Positions 44,317 to 53,481 of a DNA stretch of 64,000 nucleotides are shown here, piece after piece. How positions within the stretch are numbered: the stretch's first letter is position 1; each line of letters starts with the position of its first letter. Position numbers and translations under genes: made by a program. The stretch lies in assembly GCF_004138325.1 (NCBI RefSeq), contig NZ_SBLB01000001.1, positions 1,683,855-1,747,854 of the forward strand. Reading direction: 5' to 3'. The DNA is from Spirosoma sordidisoli (GTDB taxonomy: Bacteria; Bacteroidota; Bacteroidia; Cytophagales; Spirosomataceae). Below the pieces are notes generated by a model. The model saw nothing but the letters and a program-made list of their open reading frames with translations, had not been told where the DNA came from and searched no databases.

Positions 44317-45454
44317 CCTGTTTGTTCAGTTCGTCCGCGATACCTTCAACGACAGCGACGGTTTCATCCCCCTGCACGAGCCCCGCTTTACGGGGAATGA
44401 AAAGAAGTATGTCAACGACGCCATAGACTCCACCTTCGTGTCGTCGGTGGGGCAGTATGTGGATCGGTTCGAAGAGCAGATCCGCACTTATACCGGTTCG
44501 TCCTACGCCATCGCCACCGTGAACGGAACCGCAGCCCTGCACATGGCCCTGATTCTGGCGGGCGTTCAGCGCGACGATCTGGTCATTACCCAGCCGCTCT
44601 CGTTCGTGGCCACCAGCAACGCCATTGCCTATACCGGCGCAACGCCCTGCTTTGTCGATGTCGATCTCGCCACGCTGAGCCTCAGCCCCGAGAAATTAGC
44701 CGCCTTTCTGGATGCGCAGACCGAGATCAGAGACGGCCATTGCTATCACCTGGCGAGCGGAAAACGCATAAGCGCCTGCGTACCGATGCATACGTTCGGC
44801 CATCCGGCCCGGATCGATGCCATCGTCAGGATTTGCGCTGCCCACCAAATCACCGTTGTCGAAGATGCCGCCGAGTCGCTGGGCAGCACCTACCAGGGGC
44901 AGCAAACCGGTACGTTCGGGCTGCTGGGCACCTACAGCTTCAACGGCAACAAAACCATTACCTGTGGCGGGGGCGGCATGATCGTTACCAACGATGAACA
45001 ACTGGGCAGGCTGGGGAAACACCTGACCACCCAGGCCAAGGTACCGCACCCCTGGGAGTTTAACCACGACCAGACCGGCTATAACTACCGGCTGCCCAAC
45101 CTGAACGCAGCCATGGCCTGTGCGCAGATGGAGCAGCTCGACGGCTTCATTGCCAACAAACAGCAGCTGGCCGGACTGTATGAGGCCTTTTTCCAGACAA
45201 CTCCCTACCAGTTTGTGCAACAGCCGGCCAACAGCCAGTCTAATTTCTGGCTGAACGCCATTCTGCTGAACAACCGGCAGGAGCGCGACGCATTTCTGGC
45301 CTACACCAACCGCAACGGCATTATGACCCGACCGGCCTGGACCCTGCTGCCCAGCCTGCCGATGCTGAGCCACTGCCCGCACGATGACCTGACCCACGCC
45401 CAGTACATCGAAGACCGGCTCGTCAATATTCCCAGCAGTGTACGACTGACATGA
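44309..45454 (+). CDS. legC: LegC family PLP-dependent aminotransferase
   Basis: This 381-residue DegT/DnrJ/EryC1 enzyme adds the 4-amino group to the keto-sugar made by LegB. The PLP Lys lies in YSFNGNKTITCGGGGM; the aspartate of the pyridine nitrogen is in VVEDAAESLGS. The LegC-type N-terminus FIPLHEPRFTGNEKKYV and early EEQIRTYTGSSYAIATVNGT are clear. It overlaps legB by 8 bp and the next gene by 4 bp (ATGA). Confidence 0.92.
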   Translation: MFDLFVQFVRDTFNDSDGFIPLHEPRFTGNEKKYVNDAIDSTFVSSVGQYVDRFEEQIRTYTGSSYAIATVNGTAALHMALILAGVQRDDLVITQPLSFVATSNAIAYTGATPCFVDVDLATLSLSPEKLAAFLDAQTEIRDGHCYHLASGKRISACVPMHTFGHPARIDAIVRICAAHQITVVEDAAESLGSTYQGQQTGTFGLLGTYSFNGNKTITCGGGGMIVTNDEQLGRLGKHLTTQAKVPHPWEFNHDQTGYNYRLPNLNAAMACAQMEQLDGFIANKQQLAGLYEAFFQTTPYQFVQQPANSQSNFWLNAILLNNRQERDAFLAYTNRNGIMTRPAWTLLPSLPMLSHCPHDDLTHAQYIEDRLVNIPSSVRLT

Positions 45455-46098
45455 GCAAGCCACAACTGATACTGGTAGGGGGCGGTGGACACTGCAAATC
45501 GGTGATCGATGTCGTGGAAGCGTCCGGCCAGTTCAGCATTGCCGGCCTGGTCGATACCCGGGATAAGCTGGGTACCACCCTCTCGGGTTACGCTGTTATC
45601 GCCACCGATGACGACATCGACGCGCTGGTTCGGGAGTACCGCTATTTTCTGGTGACGGTAGGCCAGATCAAGTCCAGTGCCCTGCGGTACCGGTTGTTTC
45701 AGCTTATCAAAAGCCAGGGCGGTCTGCTGCCAACGCTGGTTTCGCCCCGGGCTTATGTGTCGCCCCACGCCCAACTTGGCGAAGGCACGGTTGTTCATCA
45801 TCAGGCGTTTGTGAACGCGGGTGCCCGAATCGGCGTAAATTGCATCATCAATACGGCTTCCCTGATCGAGCACGATGCCCAGATCGGCGATCACTGCCAC
45901 GTATCGACGGCGGCCGTTGTCAATGGCGACTGTCGGGTGGGCGACCATTGTTTCATCGGCAGCCGGGCCGTGCTGTCGCATGGGGTTCACGTAGCGCCCA
46001 GCGGACTGATTGGCGCCGGGGCCGTGCTGTTGAGCCATACCGAAGCAGGAGGCTTGTACGCGGGCAATCCGGCGGTGCTGAAAAAACGAGTATCATGA
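45451..46098 (+). CDS. legH: NeuD/PglD-type acetyltransferase (legionaminic N-acetylation)
   Basis: This 215-residue left-handed beta-helix protein has an N-terminal PglD-like Rossmann domain (LILVGGGGHCKSVIDVVEA) and then hexapeptide repeats from about residue 95, including GEGTVVHHQAFVNAGARIG and GAGAVLLSHTEAGGLYAGNP. The catalytic His of the family is probably in LIEHDAQIGDHCH. It should acetylate the 4-amino group after LegC; a NeuD-type O-acetyltransferase role is the alternative. ATGA overlaps join it to both neighbours. Confidence 0.87.
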   Translation: MSKPQLILVGGGGHCKSVIDVVEASGQFSIAGLVDTRDKLGTTLSGYAVIATDDDIDALVREYRYFLVTVGQIKSSALRYRLFQLIKSQGGLLPTLVSPRAYVSPHAQLGEGTVVHHQAFVNAGARIGVNCIINTASLIEHDAQIGDHCHVSTAAVVNGDCRVGDHCFIGSRAVLSHGVHVAPSGLIGAGAVLLSHTEAGGLYAGNPAVLKKRVS

Positions 46099-47117
46099 GT
46101 AAGACACTGATCATCGCCGAAGCCGGCGTCAATCATAACGGCGATATAAACCTGGCGAAACAGCTGATCGACATCGCTGCCGACGCCGGGGCCGACATTG
46201 TAAAATTCCAGACCTTCAAGACCGAGAAACTGGTCAGCACATCGGCCCGCAAAGCCGATTATCAGGTCAATAACATGCCCGACGAGGCCGACAGCTCCCA
46301 GTTTGCCATGCTGAAAAAGCTGGAGCTGAGCCCGGCCGATCATCAGGAACTGATGGCCCACTGCCAGCTGCGCCATATTCAGTTTTTGTCCACGGCCTTC
46401 GATCTGGACAGTCTCGATTTTCTGGCGGGCCTGAACCTGACTATCTTCAAGATACCATCCGGCGAACTGACCAACCTGCCCTATCTGCGCCGGATCGGCA
46501 GCTACAACCGGCAGGTCATAGCCTCAACGGGCATGGCCACGATGGATGACATTTCGGCCATGCTGGATGTGCTCACCAGCGCCGGTACGGCCCGCGAGAA
46601 CATTACGGTGCTGCACTGCAATACCGACTACCCGTCTCCTTTCCGGGATGTTAACCTGCGGGCTATGCAAACCATTGCCGACACGTTCGGGGTCGCGGTT
46701 GGCTATTCTGATCACACCCCCGGTATCGAGGTGCCCATTGCGGCCGTTGCCCTCGGCGCTACCGTCATCGAAAAGCATTTTACCCTCGACCGATCGCTGA
46801 AAGGGCCCGACCACCTGGCCTCCCTCGAACCGGACGAGCTGGTACAGATGATCCGGGCCATCCGCAATATCGAGGTAGCGCTGGGCGACGGTATCAAGCA
46901 ACCGACCCCGTCGGAGCAGAAAAATCTGGCCGTTGCCCGAAAAAGCATTCATCTGGCCCGGCCACGGCTGGCGGGGCAGGTACTGACCGAAGACGACCTG
47001 ATCATGAAACGGCCGGGCTCCGGAATCTCGCCCATGCAGCTGGATCAGGTGACGGGCCGTAGTCTGGGTGTCGATGTCGAAGCCGACCACCTCTTGCGCT
47101 GGGAGGATCTGGTATGA
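46095..47117 (+). CDS. legI: N-acetylneuraminate/legionaminate synthase
   Basis: This 340-residue NeuB-family enzyme condenses phosphoenolpyruvate with the 6-carbon N-acyl sugar to the 9-carbon nonulosonic acid. The TIM barrel starts LIIAEAGVNHNGDINLA and carries ADIVKFQTFK, the metal His in YSDHTPGIEVP and EKHFTLDRSLKGPDH. The C-terminal SAF antifreeze-like domain (RKSIHLARPRLAGQVLTEDD) covers about 280-340. It overlaps its neighbours by ATGA. Legionaminate rather than sialic acid is inferred from the presence of LegB and LegC. Confidence 0.94.
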   Translation: MSKTLIIAEAGVNHNGDINLAKQLIDIAADAGADIVKFQTFKTEKLVSTSARKADYQVNNMPDEADSSQFAMLKKLELSPADHQELMAHCQLRHIQFLSTAFDLDSLDFLAGLNLTIFKIPSGELTNLPYLRRIGSYNRQVIASTGMATMDDISAMLDVLTSAGTARENITVLHCNTDYPSPFRDVNLRAMQTIADTFGVAVGYSDHTPGIEVPIAAVALGATVIEKHFTLDRSLKGPDHLASLEPDELVQMIRAIRNIEVALGDGIKQPTPSEQKNLAVARKSIHLARPRLAGQVLTEDDLIMKRPGSGISPMQLDQVTGRSLGVDVEADHLLRWEDLV

Positions 47118-48226
47118 GAATCGGCGTGTTGACCAGCTCCCGGGCCGATTACAGCATCTACTACCCGCTGCTGACGGCCCTGGCCGAAGACCCGTTCTTC
47201 GACCTTGACATCCTTGCCTTCGGCACCCATCTGTCGGCCCGCCACGGCCATACGGTAGACCAGATCGTAGCGAATGGATTTTCGGTAAAGCACCGGATCG
47301 ACACCCTCCCGGCGGGTGACGCCCCGGCCGACATCAGCCACGCGATGGGCAGCGTTATGCAGGCGTTTTCGGCGCTGTGGCCGCAGGAAAACTACGATCT
47401 TGTCTTATGCCTGGGCGACCGGTTCGAGATGTTTGCCGCCGTGGCCAGCGCCGTACCGTTCAACCTGCCGGTGGCGCACATTCACGGGGGCGAAACCACC
47501 CTGGGTGCCATCGACAACGCGTTTCGCCACGCCATTACGGTGATGTCGACCTATCACTTCGCCACGACCGATGCGTATAAAGCGCGGGTCATCGAACTGA
47601 CCGGCTCGGCCAGGAATGTGTATAATGTCGGCGCCTTGAGCATCGACAACCTCCGCCACCTGACCCTGCTGACCAAAGCCGAGTTTTTCGAGAAATTTGC
47701 CATTGACCTCGACCAGCCCTCGATCCTCATTACGTTTCATCCCGAAACGGTTTCGTTCGAGAAGAACAGGGAGCACGTAGCCGAGCTGATCGGGGCGCTC
47801 GGGCAGCTGTCGGCCTACCAGCTGATCATCACCATGCCCAACACCGACACCATGGGCAACTACGTTCGGGAGCACCTGCTGGCCTTCATCGACCGGCAGC
47901 CCAACGCGGTAGGTGTCGAATCATTCGGGACAATCGGCTACCTTTCGTGTATGAAATACTGCCGGTTTATGCTCGGCAACACCTCGAGTGGATTCGTGGA
48001 AGCCAGCTTTTTTCCGAAATACGTGATCAACCTGGGTAACCGGCAGGAAGGGCGGCTGATAACGTCCCATATTATCAACTGCGCCATCGAGGCCAGCCAG
48101 ATCCTGGAAGCGGTACGGACCATCGAAAACGCCGGTCCGCCCGCGCCTGTCGACGCCTACGGCAACGGTACCACCGCGCAACAGATCGTTTCTATCTTAA
48201 AACAGATTCGTGGCAGACTACAGTAA
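47114..48226 (+). CDS. legG: Hydrolysing UDP/GDP-sugar 2-epimerase
   Basis: This 370-residue GT-B-fold enzyme is of the NeuC/LegG type: SSRADYSIYYPLLTALAE at the start, LCLGDRFEMFAAVASA, and HIHGGETTLGAIDNAFRHAI. The C-terminal nucleotide-site stretch MLGNTSSGFVEASFFPKYVINLGNRQEGR is normal. It removes the nucleotide and inverts C2 to give the free sugar used by the synthase. It overlaps the synthase gene by 4 bp and the next gene by 17 bp, so the cluster is under strong packing. Confidence 0.93.
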   Translation: MRIGVLTSSRADYSIYYPLLTALAEDPFFDLDILAFGTHLSARHGHTVDQIVANGFSVKHRIDTLPAGDAPADISHAMGSVMQAFSALWPQENYDLVLCLGDRFEMFAAVASAVPFNLPVAHIHGGETTLGAIDNAFRHAITVMSTYHFATTDAYKARVIELTGSARNVYNVGALSIDNLRHLTLLTKAEFFEKFAIDLDQPSILITFHPETVSFEKNREHVAELIGALGQLSAYQLIITMPNTDTMGNYVREHLLAFIDRQPNAVGVESFGTIGYLSCMKYCRFMLGNTSSGFVEASFFPKYVINLGNRQEGRLITSHIINCAIEASQILEAVRTIENAGPPAPVDAYGNGTTAQQIVSILKQIRGRLQ

Positions 48227-49253
48227 ACATATCGTTCAGCACGACGTACCCGTTACCCGGGCGCTGGAGCAGATCAGCAGCCTCGGCCAGTACCTCACGC
48301 TCTTCGTAACTGACCAAACCGGCAAACTGCTGGGTACCCTCACCGACGGCGACATTCGGCGCGGACTGATTGGCGGCAAGCCACTCAGCGAGCCCGTAAG
48401 CCAGTTTATGAATCCGAACTTCCGGTTCCTGCGCCATAATGAGTATGATACCGAGACCATCCGGCGCTTTCGGGCGCAGCTGCTGCAACTGATTCCGGAG
48501 CTGGACAGCGAAGGGCATATCGTCCGCATCGTCAACCTGGCCCAGACCAAAGCGCTTTTACCGGTCGACGCCGTCATCATGGCTGGCGGCAAGGGCGAAC
48601 GGCTGATGCCCCTGACGCGCGACACCCCCAAACCCCTGCTGAAAGTCGGTGATAAACCCATCATCGAGCACAACATCGACCGGCTGACCCGCTACGGAAT
48701 CAACCACATTCACATCACCACCCGCTACCTGGGCGACCAGCTGGAAGACTATTTCGGCGATGGCTCGGCCAAAGGCATACGCATTCAGTACACCCGCGAA
48801 GACGAACCCCTCGGCACCATCGGATCGATGCGCCTGACGGACAATTACCAGAACGACACCATTCTGCTGATGAACTCCGACCTGCTGACGAACATCGACT
48901 TCGAGGATTTCTACGAATCGTTTCGCCGGCAGAACGCCGACATGTCGGTAGCGACGGTGCCCTACCAGGTCAACATTCCCTATGCCGTTCTCGAAACGAA
49001 TGAGGGAGCGATCCGGTCGCTCAAGGAAAAGCCGACCTACACCTACTACATCAACGCCGGTATCTACCTGATGAAACGCAGCCTGGTCGATCTGATTCCC
49101 GAGGGGGTCTATAACGCTACCGACCTGCTCGAGAAGCTCATAGCCGAGCAGCATACCGTTACCTACTTCCCGATGCTGGGCTACTGGCTCGACATTGGCC
49201 GCCACGAAGATTACCAGAAAGCCTGCGTCGACATCAACCACATTACGTTATGA
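48210..49253 (+). CDS. ptmE: CBS-domain nucleotidyltransferase, PtmE-like (GDP-sugar supply)
   Basis: This 347-residue protein joins a pair of CBS motifs (about 1-115) to an NTP-transferase domain that starts DAVIMAGGKGERLMPLT with the Arg and Lys loops KPLLKVGDKPIIEH. The architecture matches Campylobacter PtmE, a guanylyltransferase forming GDP-glucosamine at the start of the GDP-linked legionaminate pathway. The CBS part may be regulatory. The start is GTG, inside the end of legG. Substrate follows by analogy and is not proved here. Confidence 0.85.
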   Translation: MADYSKHIVQHDVPVTRALEQISSLGQYLTLFVTDQTGKLLGTLTDGDIRRGLIGGKPLSEPVSQFMNPNFRFLRHNEYDTETIRRFRAQLLQLIPELDSEGHIVRIVNLAQTKALLPVDAVIMAGGKGERLMPLTRDTPKPLLKVGDKPIIEHNIDRLTRYGINHIHITTRYLGDQLEDYFGDGSAKGIRIQYTREDEPLGTIGSMRLTDNYQNDTILLMNSDLLTNIDFEDFYESFRRQNADMSVATVPYQVNIPYAVLETNEGAIRSLKEKPTYTYYINAGIYLMKRSLVDLIPEGVYNATDLLEKLIAEQHTVTYFPMLGYWLDIGRHEDYQKACVDINHITL

Positions 49254-49948
49254 AACCCCTGTTCCTGATTACGGCGCGGGGTGGGTCGAAAGGGATTCCC
49301 GGCAAAAACATCAGGCCTTTTTTGGGAAAGCCGCTCCTGTACTACGCCATCGATACGGCGCGGGCGCTGGCTCCGGATACCGATATCTGCCTCTCCACCG
49401 ACGCCGACGAAATTATCCGGGCGGCAGAAGCCTACGGCTTGTCGGTACCTTTCAAACGACCCGATCAGCTGGCTACCGACCAGTCGGGCAGTTATGAGGT
49501 GATGCGCCATGCCGTTGATTTTTACCGGCAGCAGCACCGGCCGTATGATACGCTGGTGCTGCTACAGCCCACCTCCCCGTTCCGCACCGCCCAACACGTT
49601 CGGGACGCGATGGCGCTCTACGCCGATGAGCTCGACATGGTGGTATCGGTAACGGAATCGGCCAGTAATCCGTATTACAACCTCTTCGAAGAACGCGCCG
49701 ACGGGTTTCTCGAACGATCCAAAACGGGTAACTTCAGCCGTCGGCAGGACTGTCCGGCGGTTTATGCCTACAACGGAGCGGTGTACGTGATCAACCTGGC
49801 TTCGCTGGCCGAAAAACCCCTCAGCGAGTTTAGTAAGGTCAGAAAATACGTCATGAGCCCTCACGATTCCGTCGATCTGGACACCCCGCTCGACTGGGCC
49901 TTTGCCGAATTTCTGGCTACGCATGGTTCCCTGACGGCCAACCCATGA
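49250..49948 (+). CDS. legF: CMP-nonulosonate synthetase (acylneuraminate cytidylyltransferase)
   Basis: This 232-residue enzyme activates the nonulosonic acid with CTP. The signature LITARGGSKGIPGKNIRPF is at the N-terminus, with LLQPTSPFRTAQHV in the middle and HDSVDLDTPLDWAFAE near the end. It overlaps ptmE by 4 bp and ends the overlapping run, after which the flippase begins. The product would be the donor for the transferase in the cluster. Confidence 0.93.
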   Translation: MKPLFLITARGGSKGIPGKNIRPFLGKPLLYYAIDTARALAPDTDICLSTDADEIIRAAEAYGLSVPFKRPDQLATDQSGSYEVMRHAVDFYRQQHRPYDTLVLLQPTSPFRTAQHVRDAMALYADELDMVVSVTESASNPYYNLFEERADGFLERSKTGNFSRRQDCPAVYAYNGAVYVINLASLAEKPLSEFSKVRKYVMSPHDSVDLDTPLDWAFAEFLATHGSLTANP

Positions 49949-50012
49949 ACCAGACCGTTGCGGCACCGGCCTGCTGGCTGGGCCACAGGTGGCAGTTCTC
50001 GACCGAAAGCCG

Positions 50013-50020
50013 TAAATTTG
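50013..50020 (+). promoter_or_regulatory. Putative internal promoter -7 box upstream of the flippase
   Basis: TAAATTTG matches TAnnTTTG in the 240-bp gap after legF, suggesting a second transcription start for wzx and the downstream transferase genes. Confidence 0.45.
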
Positions 50021-50189
50021 AGGTGCCAAGTCTGGCACGATGCGCGTGGCTGCGGGATGGTGTTACCAAAACCGATCGCCACACGTGCTTATCGGGCCCG
50101 GGCTGGCAAACCTGATTGACGCCTGCACAACCGGCCGGGCCCTGTTTCCCGATCTCCGGTTCTTCGTCATTCGTTTACTCGTTCAGTAC

Positions 50190-51689
50190 GTGGGTATCAT
50201 TAAACGGCAAACCATACAGAGTTCGATCTATTCCTACGCGGGGGTAGGCGTAGGTTTTTTAACGCAGGGCGTCTTTTTCCCAAACCTGTTCTCTACAGCC
50301 CAGATCGGCCTGATGGCGTTGCTCATTGCGATAGCTCAGGTGCTGGTTCAGGCCTCAAGTCTGGGGTTGAACAACGCCGGGGGCCGTTACTTTCCGTATT
50401 TCCGGAACATCGACCGGCAGCACAACGGCTACCTGATCATCAGCAGTCTGACCACGCTGGTCGGTTTTGGCCTCTGCACCCTCTTGCTGTGGCTGGGTAA
50501 ACCCTGGGTCATTGCTCACTACGGTTCCCAGTCGCCCCTGTTCGTCGAATATTATTATCTGCTCATTCCGCTGACCTTTTTTACCGCCTATTTTGCCGTC
50601 TTCGACAACTACGCCAAACTGCTCTACGACCCCGTTACCGGTACGCTGCTCCAGCAGTTTGTACAGCGGGTGCTGGTGCTGGCAGCAGGCGGATTGTACT
50701 GGGCGGGCTGGCTTACCTTTAACCAGTTTATGGGCGTCTGGCTGATGGCCTTTTTTATCCCGACCCTGTTGATGATAGCGAGCGTGATGCGCGATGGCAA
50801 CCTGTTCGCCAACCCCCGCTACGTAGCGGTCAGCCCGGACCTGCGCCGAAACCTCATCCGGTACGCCAGCCTGAGCCTGACCACGGCCCTGTCGACCCAG
50901 ATCATCCAGACCATCGACAAAGGCATGATCAGCAATTCGCTGGGGCTCGACGCGACAGGGATCTACAGTACAGCCTCCTACTTTGCCGCCGTCATTGCCC
51001 TGCCCGCAACGGCGCTGTATAAAGTAGCCGCCACCCTCATCGCCGAATCCTGGAAAGTAAACGACCGCGCCAACATTCTGATGATCTACCGCAAAAGCTG
51101 CCTCAACCAGCTCATTGCCGGCTGTCTGGTCTTCGTGGGCGTAGCGGTCAACCTGCCCAGCCTGTTTACCATACTGCCGGCAGGCTACAAAGCGGGTTAT
51201 TTCGTTATTTTGTGGCTGGGACTCAGCAAACTCATCGACATGGCAACGGGCGTCAACGGCCTTATTCTGTCTACGTCGCGTTTCTATGCGCTCGACTCGG
51301 TGCTTTTTATCGGTTTGATCATTATCACTATCCTGGCCAACAACTACCTGCTCCCCCGCTATGGCATCAACGGAGCCGCGATGGGTGCCGTGCTGGCCAC
51401 GTTTCTGTACAATTTTGTCCGGACGCTGCTCGTCTGGATCGCCTTCCGGATGCAGCCTTTTTCGTGGCGCAACGGAGCCGTCATTCTCGTTGCCGGGATG
51501 GTCTGGCTCATCAGCGAGCAGGTGCCGCATTACGGAGGGTCGATCTGGCAGACCGGAACCGACGTACTGCTTCGGTCGGGTGCCGTTACCCTGCTTTTTG
51601 TGGGTCTTGTTGTTGTGTTGAAACTCTCGCCCGATGCCAGCGAACTCCTGACGGGTGCCTGGCAGCGGGTAAAAAAGCTACGGTCCTGA
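50190..51689 (+). CDS. Polysaccharide flippase, Wzx/MurJ-type (MOP superfamily)
   Basis: This 499-residue protein has 12-14 hydrophobic segments without soluble domains and would flip lipid-linked repeat units across the inner membrane. The start GIIKRQTIQSSIYSYAGV is typical of Wzx proteins of Bacteroidota, so I chose the GTG at 50190. An ATG at 50040 would add 50 residues that do not resemble the family, although it lies just after the -7 box. It belongs to the nonulosonate locus and links it to polymer export. Confidence 0.85.
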   Translation: MGIIKRQTIQSSIYSYAGVGVGFLTQGVFFPNLFSTAQIGLMALLIAIAQVLVQASSLGLNNAGGRYFPYFRNIDRQHNGYLIISSLTTLVGFGLCTLLLWLGKPWVIAHYGSQSPLFVEYYYLLIPLTFFTAYFAVFDNYAKLLYDPVTGTLLQQFVQRVLVLAAGGLYWAGWLTFNQFMGVWLMAFFIPTLLMIASVMRDGNLFANPRYVAVSPDLRRNLIRYASLSLTTALSTQIIQTIDKGMISNSLGLDATGIYSTASYFAAVIALPATALYKVAATLIAESWKVNDRANILMIYRKSCLNQLIAGCLVFVGVAVNLPSLFTILPAGYKAGYFVILWLGLSKLIDMATGVNGLILSTSRFYALDSVLFIGLIIITILANNYLLPRYGINGAAMGAVLATFLYNFVRTLLVWIAFRMQPFSWRNGAVILVAGMVWLISEQVPHYGGSIWQTGTDVLLRSGAVTLLFVGLVVVLKLSPDASELLTGAWQRVKKLRS

Positions 51690-51756
51690 CAGTCTGTAGC
51701 TCCCTGATCACGTTTGTGTTTACTAACCGCTCACCAGTAACGATGTGAGTTCATTG

Positions 51757-52599
51757 ATGCGAAAACTTCTTATTAAGGTATTTGGCCTCGACACCCTGTA
51801 TAAAGTACGAAAGTCGCCCGTTGTCAATTTTTTGCCCCGGCTAAAAATGGCCAGCGGGGTCTACAACTACCGCTACGGCCAGATTCTGCGCTGGAGCCTC
51901 CAGTCGCGGGAAGACACCAACTTCACTTATGAACTGAGTGAAGACAATCTGCTGTATATGGCCCATACCGTTGCCGTAGTGGCCGACGTGTCGCCCAAAC
52001 TGGTACAGCAGTACATCCGCGAAGCCCAGACCGACGAAGCCCTGCGTCAGCATATCCTCGAAAAAACCCGCACGTCCTCCTACCGGCGCGTGGCCGATCT
52101 GCGCGTCGAGTTCGGTCGGCGGCTAGGCTGGTATGCGCTGGTCCGGCTCCGTAAGCCGGAGGTCGTTATCGAAACGGGCGTTGACAAAGGGCTGGGGGCG
52201 GTGCTGCTCTGCGCGGCCCTGCTGCGGAACCGCGAAGAAGGTAAACCCGGCCGCTACTACGGCACCGACATTGCCACCAAAGCCGGCTACCTGCTCGACG
52301 GCCCCTACCGCGAGGTGGGCGAGGTACTCTACGGCGACTCCATCACGAGCCTGCGCGCGTTCAGTCAGCCCATCGACCTGTTTATTAACGACAGCGACCA
52401 CTCGGCTACCTACGAGGAAGACGAGTATCGGGTCGTTCTGCCTAAGCTGGGGCCGGGCGGCCTGCTGCTCAGCGACAACGCCCATGAAACAAGTGCTCTG
52501 GCCCGCCTGTCGCTGGAGGTAGGGCGTAAGTTTGTGTTTTTCAAAGAGATTCCGAAAGACCACTGGTACCCCGGTGCGGGTATTGGCTTTTCGTATTAA
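51757..52599 (+). CDS. Class I SAM methyltransferase of a glycan locus
   Basis: This 280-residue protein has a helical N-terminal third and a Methyltransf_24-type core: VVIETGVDKGLGAVLLCAAL (motif I with G-x-G), RYYGTDIATKAG, DLFINDSDHSATYEEDEYR, and GPGGLLLSDNAHE. Such enzymes often methylate sugars in surface polysaccharide clusters, which suits its position behind the flippase. A GTG at 51745 would add four residues. Substrate unknown. Confidence 0.82.
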   Translation: MRKLLIKVFGLDTLYKVRKSPVVNFLPRLKMASGVYNYRYGQILRWSLQSREDTNFTYELSEDNLLYMAHTVAVVADVSPKLVQQYIREAQTDEALRQHILEKTRTSSYRRVADLRVEFGRRLGWYALVRLRKPEVVIETGVDKGLGAVLLCAALLRNREEGKPGRYYGTDIATKAGYLLDGPYREVGEVLYGDSITSLRAFSQPIDLFINDSDHSATYEEDEYRVVLPKLGPGGLLLSDNAHETSALARLSLEVGRKFVFFKEIPKDHWYPGAGIGFSY

Positions 52600-52674
52600 A
52601 GAAGGCGATCAGAATGGGGTCGGGACCGATACAAACCTGCCCCCGCGCTGGCCCTTCCTGTCTTCCCCGCGCTT

Positions 52675-53481
52675 ATGTGGCTCTTCAAATACCTGTTCAC
52701 GAACCTGTACCGGGCCCTGCAATCGGCCAACGGACGTCGGCTATTGTGGCTCTTTTTCCGGTACGCCGGCCAGCCCCGTCACCGGTTGACTACCATCCCG
52801 TTTCTGCGTTACCGCTTTCAAGTGCCGGACCCGCTGTCATTTGTCTGGCAGTTCAAGGAAATCTTTGCCGATGAGTCGTACCGCTTCCTGACCGATGCGG
52901 CCAAACCCGTCATCTACGACTGCGGAGCCAACATCGGCACCAGCCTGGCTTATTTCCGCCAAACCTACCCGCAGGCCCGCATTGTGGCGTTTGAGGCCGA
53001 TCCGGACATTGGGGCGGTGCTGGCGCGGAACCTGCAAACCAACGGCATCAACGACGTTGAGGTCATCAACAAAGCCGTTTGGATACATGAGCAGGGACTC
53101 GATTTTGGCAGTGGCGAAGCCGATGGCGCGTCCATGTTTTCGGAGACGGGTCGGCGGCTAGTTCCGTCGGTCCGGCTGCGGGACTACCTCCTGCGCGAAA
53201 CCCGCATCGACATGCTCAAAATCGACATCGAAGGCGCTGAAACCGAGGTGCTGGTCGACTGTAGCGATGCGCTCGCGCACATCAGAAACCTGTTCATCGA
53301 GTACCATGCCTACATCGGCCATCCGCAAACGCTGGGCCTCATCACGCGGCTGCTCGAGAACCAGGGCTTTCGGTATTATATCGACAGCAACCAGTCGCGG
53401 GTACGGCCGCTGGTCAACCATCGCTACCGGGGCAACGACCTGATGGACCTGCAGCTCAACATCTTTGCCTATCGTCCATGA
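52675..53481 (+). CDS. FkbM family methyltransferase
   Basis: This 268-residue protein has the FkbM core: IYDCGANIGTSLAYF (motif I), RIVAFEADPDIGAVLARNL, RLRDYLLRETRIDMLKIDIEGAETEVL and FIEYHAYIGHP. FkbM methyltransferases O-methylate sugars or polyketides. The ATG at 52675 follows a short gap after the previous gene, and its stop overlaps the glycosyltransferase start (ATGA). A role in decorating the surface glycan is inferred. Confidence 0.9.
   Translation: MWLFKYLFTNLYRALQSANGRRLLWLFFRYAGQPRHRLTTIPFLRYRFQVPDPLSFVWQFKEIFADESYRFLTDAAKPVIYDCGANIGTSLAYFRQTYPQARIVAFEADPDIGAVLARNLQTNGINDVEVINKAVWIHEQGLDFGSGEADGASMFSETGRRLVPSVRLRDYLLRETRIDMLKIDIEGAETEVLVDCSDALAHIRNLFIEYHAYIGHPQTLGLITRLLENQGFRYYIDSNQSRVRPLVNHRYRGNDLMDLQLNIFAYRP

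Noticed and set aside
49945-50115. 56-codon frame overlapping the legF stop by ATGA
   Set aside because: It has the operon-style overlap, but a Trp/Cys-rich, featureless translation and spans the -7 box of the flippase promoter.
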